20,273 bases of DNA from an uncultured Eubacteriales bacterium. GTDB lineage: Bacteria > Bacillota > Clostridia > Christensenellales > CAG-917. The DNA is taken from contig URIX01000035.1 in the NCBI GenBank assembly GCA_900547975.1, positions 1 to 20,273 on the forward strand, written 5' to 3'. Positions 7,212-13,552 of this stretch are shown one piece after another (the stretch's first letter is position 1; each line of letters opens with the position of its first letter). The notes beneath the pieces were generated by a model. It was not told the DNA's origin, ran no database searches, and was given only the letters and a program-made list of their open reading frames with translations. The translations under genes were made by a program, and so were the position numbers.

Positions 7212-8519
7212 TTAAATCAAAAGCATAAGTTCAAGTCCGCCTATTGCGGCGAAAAGAGCGGGAACGCCCACGAGGAAACCGCGCTTTATGAAATCTAAAA
7301 AGGTGAATTTGACGTTTTGTGTTTTAAGAATCGAGTTCCACATAATTGATGCGAGCGCGCCTATCGGTGTGAGCAACGCGCCGAGATTCGAGCCGATAAC
7401 GGAAGCGTAAATCGCGCCTTTGAGGTTTTGCGCAGACACGCTTTGAAGAATTTGAGAATACAAAACCGACATCGGTATGTTGTTCATAAGGTTTGCAAAA
7501 AGTGCGGACGTAGTGCCGAAAGTCAGGGCGCAATCGGCGTTTTGCAAGGATGCGGCAAGATATTTTGTTACGCCGCATTGATTGAGCGACAGCACGATGA
7601 CGAACATCGAAAGCAAAAACGGCACGAGTTGCCACGGAAGCCGCGCAATCGTTTTTCCTATGGGTTTTAGCGATTTTTTTTGCGCAAGAGTTGCGACGGT
7701 GCTTGCCACGAGAACGAATCCGAACGCGCAAAGCGACACAATCCACATTTCAACGCCGATATACGACGATATTGCGAGCATTATCGTTGCAAGGCACAGT
7801 GCGACAAGACCTATGACAAGGCAAGGTTTGTTTTCGATTGCGACTTCGCTTTCGTGCGCGTTCATAGGCAGAGAAAGTTTCTTTCTGAACATCAGATACA
7901 GTATCGCAAGGGAAGAAAGCCCCGCAAATATCGTCGGCAGCGCCATTACGCCGACGTATTCTGCAAAGCCGACTTTCATTGATGTGGCAAGGTATATGTT
8001 TGTCGGGTTGCCGATTATCAAAAACATACTCCAAGTGTTTGCGGCGACAAATTCGGTGAAGATAAACGGAATCGGGTCAATGTCGCAGTTGCGCGCAAAA
8101 TAGCAGATAAACGGCGTAAAAGTGAGGATAATCACGTCGTTTGAGGTGAAAACCGTCAATATCGACGTCGTGATATATAAAAGTAAAAACAACTTCTTCT
8201 GACTTGCGCCTGCCTTTTTGAGTACGGCGTTTGCGAGCCATTTGAAAAAGCCTATTTCGTCGAGATACACGCTTAGCGCGGTCATCGAAAGGAACAATAC
8301 GAGGATTTTGAGGGGATTCACTTCGTCGTTTGAGGTAAACTGCGCCCAAACCGCCTTTGCGTCCACGCCGCCTGCCGCAAGCAGAATTATCGCACATACA
8401 AGGGGAATGAGCCAGTACAGACTCAATCCGAATTTGCCTATGCGCAAGCGCAGATTGAAAAGCGTAGAGAGCAAGATGCCCAGCGCGCAGATTATAAATA
8501 CACTCAGTTGAAACGCCAT
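7212..8519 (-). CDS. ArsB/SLC13-type anion permease (arsenical pump membrane protein-like)
   Basis: A 435-residue polytopic membrane protein with roughly ten to twelve hydrophobic segments, belonging to the ion-transporter superfamily of ArsB and citrate/anion permeases. Diagnostic features are the paired re-entrant-loop motifs: FTSNDVIILTFTPFI and IIGNPTNIYLA in the first half, and NLMNNIPMSVL and SNLGALLTPIGALASIMW in the second, the last strongly ArsB-like. No arsR, arsC or arsA gene is nearby, so arsenite export is not supported by context; a dicarboxylate or other anion is equally possible. The start at 8519 has GAGGAAAG upstream. No terminator is evident after the stop, so readthrough into the aminotransferase is possible. 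Confidence 0.82.
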   Translation of the reverse strand: MAFQLSVFIICALGILLSTLFNLRLRIGKFGLSLYWLIPLVCAIILLAAGGVDAKAVWAQFTSNDEVNPLKILVLFLSMTALSVYLDEIGFFKWLANAVLKKAGASQKKLFLLLYITTSILTVFTSNDVIILTFTPFICYFARNCDIDPIPFIFTEFVAANTWSMFLIIGNPTNIYLATSMKVGFAEYVGVMALPTIFAGLSSLAILYLMFRKKLSLPMNAHESEVAIENKPCLVIGLVALCLATIMLAISSYIGVEMWIVSLCAFGFVLVASTVATLAQKKSLKPIGKTIARLPWQLVPFLLSMFVIVLSLNQCGVTKYLAASLQNADCALTFGTTSALFANLMNNIPMSVLYSQILQSVSAQNLKGAIYASVIGSNLGALLTPIGALASIMWNSILKTQNVKFTFLDFIKRGFLVGVPALFAAIGGLELMLLI

Positions 8520-8543
8520 ACTTTCCTCGTTCGTACAATCGTT

Positions 8544-8572
8544 ATTATGCTCGCAATCAATCGAAAACGCAA
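8544..8572 (-). promoter_or_regulatory. Candidate promoter for the ArsB-like permease
   Basis: On the minus strand TTGCGT (8572-8567) and CATAAT (8549-8544) are 17 bp apart. The predicted start near 8537 leaves a short leader that still holds the ribosome site. Confidence 0.5.
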
Positions 8573-8617
8573 CGGTTTCGACTTGTTTTTCAAACTCAGC
8601 TCGAAAATTGAAGATAT

Positions 8618-8631
8618 TAAGGAAATCCTTA
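8618..8631. promoter_or_regulatory. Short palindrome between divergent promoters
   Basis: TAAGGAAATCCTTA is a perfect inverted repeat located between the permease (-) and DegV (+) promoters, 12 bp before the DegV -35. It could be an operator or chance. Confidence 0.25.
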
Positions 8632-8643
8632 TGTTTTTCTTTA

Positions 8644-8672
8644 TGGACAAAATCGAAAAACGGTGATAAAAT
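8644..8672 (+). promoter_or_regulatory. Candidate promoter for the DegV-family gene
   Basis: TGGACA 8644-8649 and TAAAAT 8667-8672 with a 17-bp spacer. The start near 8679 just precedes the ribosome binding site. Confidence 0.5.
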
Positions 8673-8694
8673 GTTTGTTTAGAAGGTGATAATT

Positions 8695-9555
8695 ATGTTT
8701 GAAATCGTAACCGACAATACCGCAGACCTTTTTGAAGGCTATTATGACGAAAATCCCACGAGGCGTTTGCCTTTTTCTTTCACGCTCGAAGACCGCTTCT
8801 ACGAGAAAGACGACGAGTATCCAATCGAACTTTTCTATGAAAAGTTGAAAGCGGGCAAACTCGTCAAAACATCTCAAATCAATCCCCACGACGCCGAAGT
8901 TATGTTCGAGCAAGTGCTCCAAGAGGGCAAAGACTTGCTTTATATCGGCTTCTCGTCGGGCATGAGCGGAAGTTTCGACAATATATCCTACATCGCAAAA
9001 GGCTTGCGTATCAAATATCCCGACAGAAAAATTATCGTCATCGATACGCTTGCGGGCGCAGGCGGCGAAGGCTTGCTCGTTTACTATGCAAAGAAAATGC
9101 AAGACGAGGGCAAGAGTATGGAAGAAATCGCCGAATGGGTTGAAAATCACAAACTCAACGCGCACCATTGTTTCATCGTCAGCGACCTCATCAATCTTCG
9201 CAACAGCGGACGTATTTCCACGCTCGCCGCGCTTTTCGGAATGATAGTGCATATCAACCCCGTGCTCGAACTCACCACGCAAGGCAAAATCGGCATCGTC
9301 ACAAAATCCATCGGCAGAAAGAAGTCTATTTCCGAAATGGTCAAGTTTTTCAAGACGAACTACGTCAAGGACGACAACGATTTTATCCTCATCGGACACA
9401 CGAATTGTCCCGAAGAAGCCCACGCTTTCGGCGCGCAAATCGAGCAACTTTCGGGCGGTATTCCCGTCAAGTACGGCTACATCAATCGTTTGGTGTCCGG
9501 CTGTGCGGGGTATAATGCGCTTGCCGTTTTCTTTATGGGCAAAACTCGTGTTTGA
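8695..9555 (+). CDS. DegV family fatty-acid-binding protein (FakB-like)
   Basis: A 286-residue DegV-fold protein. Family members bind a fatty acid and, as FakB, present it to the fatty acid kinase FakA for phosphorylation. Seen here are the N-terminal VTDNTADL, the lipid-carboxylate-binding TSQ at about 59-61, GFSSGMSGSF at about 85-94, and the conserved DLINLRNSGRIS at about 164-175. No fakA gene is in the window; DegV paralogues are commonly scattered. The start is ATG 8695 with AGAAGG at 8681-8686; the GTG at 8686 overlaps that ribosome site and is rejected. The stop codon lies inside the left arm of a palindromic repeat element that follows immediately. Confidence 0.92.
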   Translation: MFEIVTDNTADLFEGYYDENPTRRLPFSFTLEDRFYEKDDEYPIELFYEKLKAGKLVKTSQINPHDAEVMFEQVLQEGKDLLYIGFSSGMSGSFDNISYIAKGLRIKYPDRKIIVIDTLAGAGGEGLLVYYAKKMQDEGKSMEEIAEWVENHKLNAHHCFIVSDLINLRNSGRISTLAALFGMIVHINPVLELTTQGKIGIVTKSIGRKKSISEMVKFFKTNYVKDDNDFILIGHTNCPEEAHAFGAQIEQLSGGIPVKYGYINRLVSGCAGYNALAVFFMGKTRV

Positions 9556-9677
9556 GTGCGCTATTGAGCGCATAGCGGCGTCAGACACCTTCGCCCGTCA
9601 ACTCATTTACGCTTTGTAAATTAGGGTTGCCGTGCGGAAGTATCTTCCTTGCTCTGCATCTCAATATCGCACTCAAA
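9551..9677. repeat. Nested-stem palindromic repeat, type alpha, copy 1
   Basis: The outer arms TTTGAGTGCGCTATTGAG (9551-9568) and CTCAATATCGCACTCAAA (9660-9677) pair at 17 of 18 positions. A middle stem (AGACACCTTCGC, 9583-9594, against 9634-9645) is imperfect. The core pairs CAAC 9599-9602 with GTTG 9626-9629 and ATTTAC 9605-9610 with GTAAAT 9616-9621. The 37-nt core matches the copy at 19876-19912 except for three loop bases. The element begins over the DegV stop codon. Confidence 0.85.
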
Positions 9678-9796
9678 CGGTGTGGTATTTGGCAAATAGC
9701 TTCGTCAGTCGCGTCTTGCCTCAAAATCACGTACGCTTATGTACGTTGGATTCAAGCCGAACCTTCCTTGTCTGACGCTCAAATACCGCACTCAAA
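9678..9796. repeat. Nested-stem palindromic repeat, type beta, copy 1
   Basis: Directly follows the alpha copy. The left arm around GTGTGGTATTTGG (9681-9692) pairs with CTCAAATACCGCAC (9778-9791) with small defects. The middle stem is CGTCAG 9703-9708 with CTGACG 9772-9777. The core hairpin is ACGTAC 9729-9734 with GTACGT 9741-9746. The core and the CCTTCCTTG right side are shared with the beta copy near 20011. Confidence 0.8.
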
Positions 9797-9804
9797 TTGT
9801 TCTG

Positions 9805-9966
9805 CTAAAGGGCAGAGTAGTTGTATAAGTACGCCTTGAACGAGTGCTCGTTAAAAGTCCGCTCTACAAGTTCGCGGACGGCGGTTTTTATTCCGTCTTC
9901 GAAGTTGCAAATCTCGTGTACGAGTAGTCTTCGAATAAGTGTTCGGATTAAGGTTCGCCTTCCACA
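9805..9966 (-). pseudogene. Possible 3' remnant of a minus-strand coding sequence
   Basis: A 53-codon open frame ends in TAG at 9805. Its last 32 codons (from 9903) have protein-like composition and the codon choice of the neighbours, including FEDGIKTAVRELVERTF and ending NYSAL. There is no start codon or ribosome site; its 5' side runs into the AATTATT array, so if it is real, it has been truncated. I do not recognise the protein. Short hairpins (AACGAG/CTCGTT at 9839-9852; GTCCGC/GCGGAC near 9867-9889) also lie here, so a structured non-coding origin is possible. Confidence 0.25.
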
Positions 9967-10000
9967 ATTATTAATTATTCATTATTCATTATTAATTATA
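9966..10000. repeat. 7-bp tandem array (AATTATT/CATTATT)
   Basis: Five consecutive heptamers: AATTATT, AATTATT, CATTATT, CATTATT, AATTATA. The same heptamer array recurs at 20126-20165, in the same position relative to the palindromic repeats and a terminator. Confidence 0.85.
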
Positions 10001-10032
10001 AAAGCCTCGCAATCTGCGAGGCTTTTATAATT
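9994..10032 (-). terminator. Strong bidirectional terminator for the large surface-protein gene
   Basis: A perfect 17-bp stem (arms 9994-10010 and 10016-10032; GC part GCCTCGC/GCGAGGC) encloses the loop AATCT, with TTTT tracts on both strands. Its right arm overlaps the stop codon of the minus-strand gene. Confidence 0.9.
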
Positions 10033-12430
10033 AAATTCGTTTCGGGTCTTTTTTATCTTTGTCGCCGTTTTTGCGTGTTAGATATATCGAAGCAAAGATT
10101 GCGCTTCCTGCAAGCGCGACGATTATCGCAAGCACAATCGCCACGATTTGTACAGTCGTAAGTCCGTTTATCTTCAAATGCTCTTTTTCGATGTAGCCGA
10201 CTTTGCCGTCAAAGGTTACGAGATAGAAGTTGTCAAGCGTTTCGAGCACTTCGACTTGACTGCCGTCAACGATTTGAAGTATGACTTCGCTGTTTTTGTC
10301 GGCAGCGGCGTATACGTTGACCATTCCGCCCACTCTGTCGGCGTTGGCTCTGCCGTAAACTTTGTCTTTTTCGTCAACGATTTCAACGTATTCCTCGATT
10401 GCGGACGAGTTGACGAAATAGGTGTTTTCGCCGTACTGCACAATCGTCCACTTTGAGTTGTCGTAGCCTGCGACGTCGCTTATGCGAGCAACTTTTTCGC
10501 CTGCTTTAATCTCGATTGCGCCGTTTTGAGAATAGGGCAGAGCGTAAAGCGTGACGTCCTCTTTTGCGACGTATTCGCCGCTTAACGCGGTCGTTTCGGC
10601 TACTGTGAAGTCGTCTTTCGATACGATTGCGAGTTTGTCGCCGACAAGCGCATACCTAAGATTTTCGTCTGCGCCTTCGATTGCCTTGTCAATGACAAGA
10701 TACACGTCGCTCGAAGCAATTTGCGTGTTTTCGAGTCTTCCGTCCCACGAGTATTCGAGCGCGCCGCCGTCGGCGGTTGCAAAATAGTATTCGCTTCTTT
10801 CTAATGTCGGGAGCGTTGCGTTAAAACTTTGCTTTGTCGTTGCGTGTACGTTGAGCGTGCCGACGAAACTTTCTTCGGCGGTGAATACGACGTTTTCGCC
10901 GTCAAGGCATACGCTCGTTATGCTCGCTTTCAGATTTGCCGCTTTAACGGCAATCGTTTGGCTTTGATTTGCGTAATAAGTGACGATTCTGTCTTTGAAC
11001 GCGACGTACGCTTTGCCCGTATAGTCGATTGCAAAGTCGACGGCTTCGGCAAAATCCGCGTTTGCAACGTCAAAAAGTTTAGTTCCGTTGCGGTCTATGC
11101 ACAAAACGGAATCGGCGGTGAGGACGTAAACGTTCGTGCCGTTTTTGGCGGTTGCGATACGCTTGCCGTTTTCGACGTCGAATATCTTTATGAGCGAGTT
11201 GCCGATTGCGGTGTATACGCCGCCTTGTGCGAGCGCATAGAGTTTGTCCGAATACGCAACGTCTTGGGCTCCCGATAGTTCGTACGTTTTTGTGGTTTTT
11301 CCGCCCGAAAATCTGTCTATTCTGTCTTGGAATACGCAATATACGTCACGCTCGGAAGAAGTGAGCGCAAGGGGGGTATCGTCGAGTTTTTGCTCGATGA
11401 GAACGCCGGATTTGTCAATGGTCGCAAGACGGGAATTGTTTTTGTCCGCAACGATATATCCGTCGTCAATGGTGCACAAATCAACGGGATTGTCGAGGTG
11501 ATACGCGTCGTTGCCGGTCATCGTTATGGACGTTGTTCTCGAAAGACTCGATTTGTCGCTTGAGAGCGTGTATACGACGACGCTCTTGTTTTCGATTGTG
11601 AATACTCTGTTGCCGTAAGCAAAGAACGCTTGCGGATAAATTTCGGTGTGGAAAAGCAATTCGCCTGTGGTTTTGTCGAGGCAAATCAATCGTTTTTGCC
11701 CCGTGGCGGACAAAACTTCAAGCGCGTACACGACGTCGCCGACGTACGCTTGCGTAATGTTTTGCGTTATGGGGTGTGCTTCGACAGTATTGGAAGTTGT
11801 GTCGAATTTCACTAAAAACGCGTTGCCGTAAATGGACGGGAAAGTGTAAAGATTGCCGTTTTCGCCCGCGATTGCGTTAGAGCCTGCAAGTTCGTCGGGG
11901 GAATCTTCCGCATCGACGTTGTAAGTTATCGAAAGGTTTTTGTCGTAAATTGTCAACGCGCCTTTCGGAGAGTGGGCGTAAAGGCGAGTGCCGTCGCTCG
12001 TTATCGAAGCGATACGAGAGGGCGATGTCAGAGCGACTTCGACCGCGTTTGCGGTTTTGTCGGATAAGTCTATCGTGTAATATTTGTCGTCCGCTTGCAA
12101 AAACGCCACGTTTTCAAGCACGAAAAGGCTTGTTACATTCTCGAAATCCGTCTCGTAAACGTAAGTGTCCGACGAGTCGTTGGGGCGCACGAAAAGCGAG
12201 TGAACGTCCTTGTCGTACACCAAAAGATAGTCGGCGTTTGCGCTGACCAAAGACGGATTTGCCGATTGAAAATAGTTTACGGTCGGGAAAAGTCTGACGA
12301 AATCGACATCTCGAGTGCTTTCCGCGCTCGCGTAAGACGTTGCGAAAGCACTTGAAAAAACCGCCGCAAAAATGGCGGCAAACAGCAATATCGTCAATAT
12401 TTTTCTTGAATTCTCAATCGTCGTTTTCAT
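10031..12430 (-). CDS. Exported, C-terminally membrane-anchored protein with propeller-like region and SH3-like domains
   Basis: A 799-residue surface protein. MKTTIENSRKILTILLF and following hydrophobic residues form a signal peptide with a likely cleavage near SYASA-E (about 30-34). Residues about 40-620 are beta-rich with recurring short blocks of the type 'YVVDKNNSRLATIDKSG' that suggest a beta-propeller (quinoprotein/NHL-like), but no enzyme motif is seen. Two SH3-like segments follow (about 622-684 and 690-750). Then come a transmembrane helix near 757-785 and a lysine-rich cytoplasmic tail ending DKKDPKRI. Its role is unknown; wall or ligand binding is a guess from the domains. The frame opens with a TTG at 12448, but ATG 12430 fits the signal peptide and falls at the predicted transcription start, with no ribosome binding site. 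It is divergent from the WG-repeat gene. Confidence 0.75.
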   Translation of the reverse strand: MKTTIENSRKILTILLFAAIFAAVFSSAFATSYASAESTRDVDFVRLFPTVNYFQSANPSLVSANADYLLVYDKDVHSLFVRPNDSSDTYVYETDFENVTSLFVLENVAFLQADDKYYTIDLSDKTANAVEVALTSPSRIASITSDGTRLYAHSPKGALTIYDKNLSITYNVDAEDSPDELAGSNAIAGENGNLYTFPSIYGNAFLVKFDTTSNTVEAHPITQNITQAYVGDVVYALEVLSATGQKRLICLDKTTGELLFHTEIYPQAFFAYGNRVFTIENKSVVVYTLSSDKSSLSRTTSITMTGNDAYHLDNPVDLCTIDDGYIVADKNNSRLATIDKSGVLIEQKLDDTPLALTSSERDVYCVFQDRIDRFSGGKTTKTYELSGAQDVAYSDKLYALAQGGVYTAIGNSLIKIFDVENGKRIATAKNGTNVYVLTADSVLCIDRNGTKLFDVANADFAEAVDFAIDYTGKAYVAFKDRIVTYYANQSQTIAVKAANLKASITSVCLDGENVVFTAEESFVGTLNVHATTKQSFNATLPTLERSEYYFATADGGALEYSWDGRLENTQIASSDVYLVIDKAIEGADENLRYALVGDKLAIVSKDDFTVAETTALSGEYVAKEDVTLYALPYSQNGAIEIKAGEKVARISDVAGYDNSKWTIVQYGENTYFVNSSAIEEYVEIVDEKDKVYGRANADRVGGMVNVYAAADKNSEVILQIVDGSQVEVLETLDNFYLVTFDGKVGYIEKEHLKINGLTTVQIVAIVLAIIVALAGSAIFASIYLTRKNGDKDKKDPKRI

Positions 12431-12437
12431 ACGTATA

Positions 12438-12466
12438 AGTATAATCAAATTGCAACTTTAAGTCAA
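12438..12466 (-). promoter_or_regulatory. Near-consensus promoter directly abutting the start codon
   Basis: On the minus strand TTGACT (12466-12461) and TATACT (12443-12438) have a 17-bp spacer. Only seven bases (TATACGT) separate the -10 from ATG 12430, so the RNA should begin at 12431 or at the ATG itself. Confidence 0.7.
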
Positions 12467-12483
12467 GATAATAACTTTATTGC

Positions 12484-12512
12484 TTGAAATATTCGTGCGC
12501 GTGTGTTAATAT
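12484..12512 (+). promoter_or_regulatory. Candidate promoter for the alpha-CTD/WG-repeat gene
   Basis: TTGAAA 12484-12489 and TAATAT 12507-12512 with a 17-bp spacer. The predicted start near 12519 is very close to the AAGG ribosome site (12519-12522), so a slightly different promoter remains possible. Confidence 0.35.
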
Positions 12513-12529
12513 CTAAAAAAGGTATATAT

Positions 12530-13525
12530 ATGGCAAACAAAAAACGTTATTATAAAAATCGCGCCCCGAAGAGGAATCAAGAGGGTGCAAACGAGCAAAC
12601 GGCAAAGTATTCCGAAGCGCAACTCACGCTTTCTCTCGAGGATTTGGGTATAGGCGAATCCACTTGCGAACTTCTTTCAAAAAACCGTATTTTGACGGCG
12701 GCAGACCTTGTAAAACGCACCGAAAAGGATATGTACAAGGTGCAAGGACTCAACAAAAAGATATTGTTTGAAGTTAAGGACGCTTTGAGGGCAAAAGATA
12801 TGGAATTGCGCCCCGACCCGCAAAAACAAAACGCAAACGCAGAGCAAAAGCAGAACGCGACGGACTTTGGCAAGCAAAACGAGTTCGGCGGCGAGCAAAA
12901 GGGCAAATCCGACAAGAAAAAGCCGCAAAACGACGTGCAAAAACGCGACGTAAACGATAAAGAAACAAGCGATAAATCCGCAAAATCCGAAAGAGCGGAC
13001 AAGGGCGAAAAAACTCGCGCTTCCAAATTCGGTCTTTCCGACCGCGTGGGCGCAAAGCCGCAACAAAACAAAAATCAGCAGCCGCAAAAGCAAAACGACA
13101 AGAATAAGCAAAAAAACGTCGAAAAACTCACCGAGCCGCTCAAGCCCGGGCAATGGCGCAAAGTGCTAAAAGGCGGAAAGTGGGGATATTCCAACGGTTT
13201 CAAAATCGTTATTCCCACGATATACGACGAGATTTTTGCGTTCAAAGAAGGGCTTGCTTCCGTCGAAATCGATGAAAAATGCGGCTATATCGACGAGGAA
13301 AACAACGTCGTCATTCCTCTCGACTACGACACCGCTATGAGTTTTTCCGAAGGTCTCGCAATGGTTTGCAGAGGGGAAAAGTGCGGCTACATCAACAAGA
13401 ACAACGAAGTTATTATTCCGTTTGAATACGACGCAGGTACACCGTTTGAAAACGGCGAAGCCAAAATCAAAAAGGACGGCAAGTGGGGAACTATAACTGT
13501 AGAGGGTAAAATCACCTGGATTTAA
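12530..13525 (+). CDS. RNA polymerase alpha-CTD-like domain fused to WG repeats
   Basis: A 331-residue protein of unusual design. Residues about 35-93 (SLEDLGIGEST... to ...ALRAKDMEL) align without gaps to the C-terminal domain of RNA polymerase alpha, including the helix-hairpin-helix. However, the positions matching E. coli Arg265, Asn268, Gly296 and Ser299, which contact UP-element DNA, are Ser, Glu, Asn and Ile; only Lys298 is kept. Residues 94-207 are a disordered K/Q/N/D-rich linker. Residues 208-331 hold WG-type repeats (KWGYSNG, CGYIDEE, CGYINKN, KWGTITV with VIP-x-YD spacers), usually ligand- or protein-binding beta units. No signal peptide is seen. The start is ATG 12530 with AAGG 7 nt upstream. 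The subtilase gene follows after 26 nt without a terminator. Function unknown. Confidence 0.8.
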   Translation: MANKKRYYKNRAPKRNQEGANEQTAKYSEAQLTLSLEDLGIGESTCELLSKNRILTAADLVKRTEKDMYKVQGLNKKILFEVKDALRAKDMELRPDPQKQNANAEQKQNATDFGKQNEFGGEQKGKSDKKKPQNDVQKRDVNDKETSDKSAKSERADKGEKTRASKFGLSDRVGAKPQQNKNQQPQKQNDKNKQKNVEKLTEPLKPGQWRKVLKGGKWGYSNGFKIVIPTIYDEIFAFKEGLASVEIDEKCGYIDEENNVVIPLDYDTAMSFSEGLAMVCRGEKCGYINKNNEVIIPFEYDAGTPFENGEAKIKKDGKWGTITVEGKITWI

Positions 13526-13526
13526 G

Positions 13527-13552
13527 TTTTCCTTTGCTTGTGCGCAGGAAAA
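13527..13552 (+). promoter_or_regulatory. Hairpin covering the subtilase ribosome binding site
   Basis: TTTTCCT 13527-13533 is perfectly complementary to AGGAAAA 13546-13552, with two more GC pairs possible inside. The right arm is the only Shine-Dalgarno-like sequence plus the first base of the ATG, so folding would block initiation. Confidence 0.4.

Noticed and set aside
7212..8519. Arsenic resistance operon
   Set aside because: Only the permease resembles ArsB; no arsR, arsA, arsC or arsD is nearby.
9966..10000. CRISPR array
   Set aside because: Repeats are 7 bp with no spacers, and no cas genes are present.
9821..10030. Plus-strand frame of 69 codons across the heptamer array
   Set aside because: It translates low-complexity repeat DNA and a terminator hairpin; no ribosome site.
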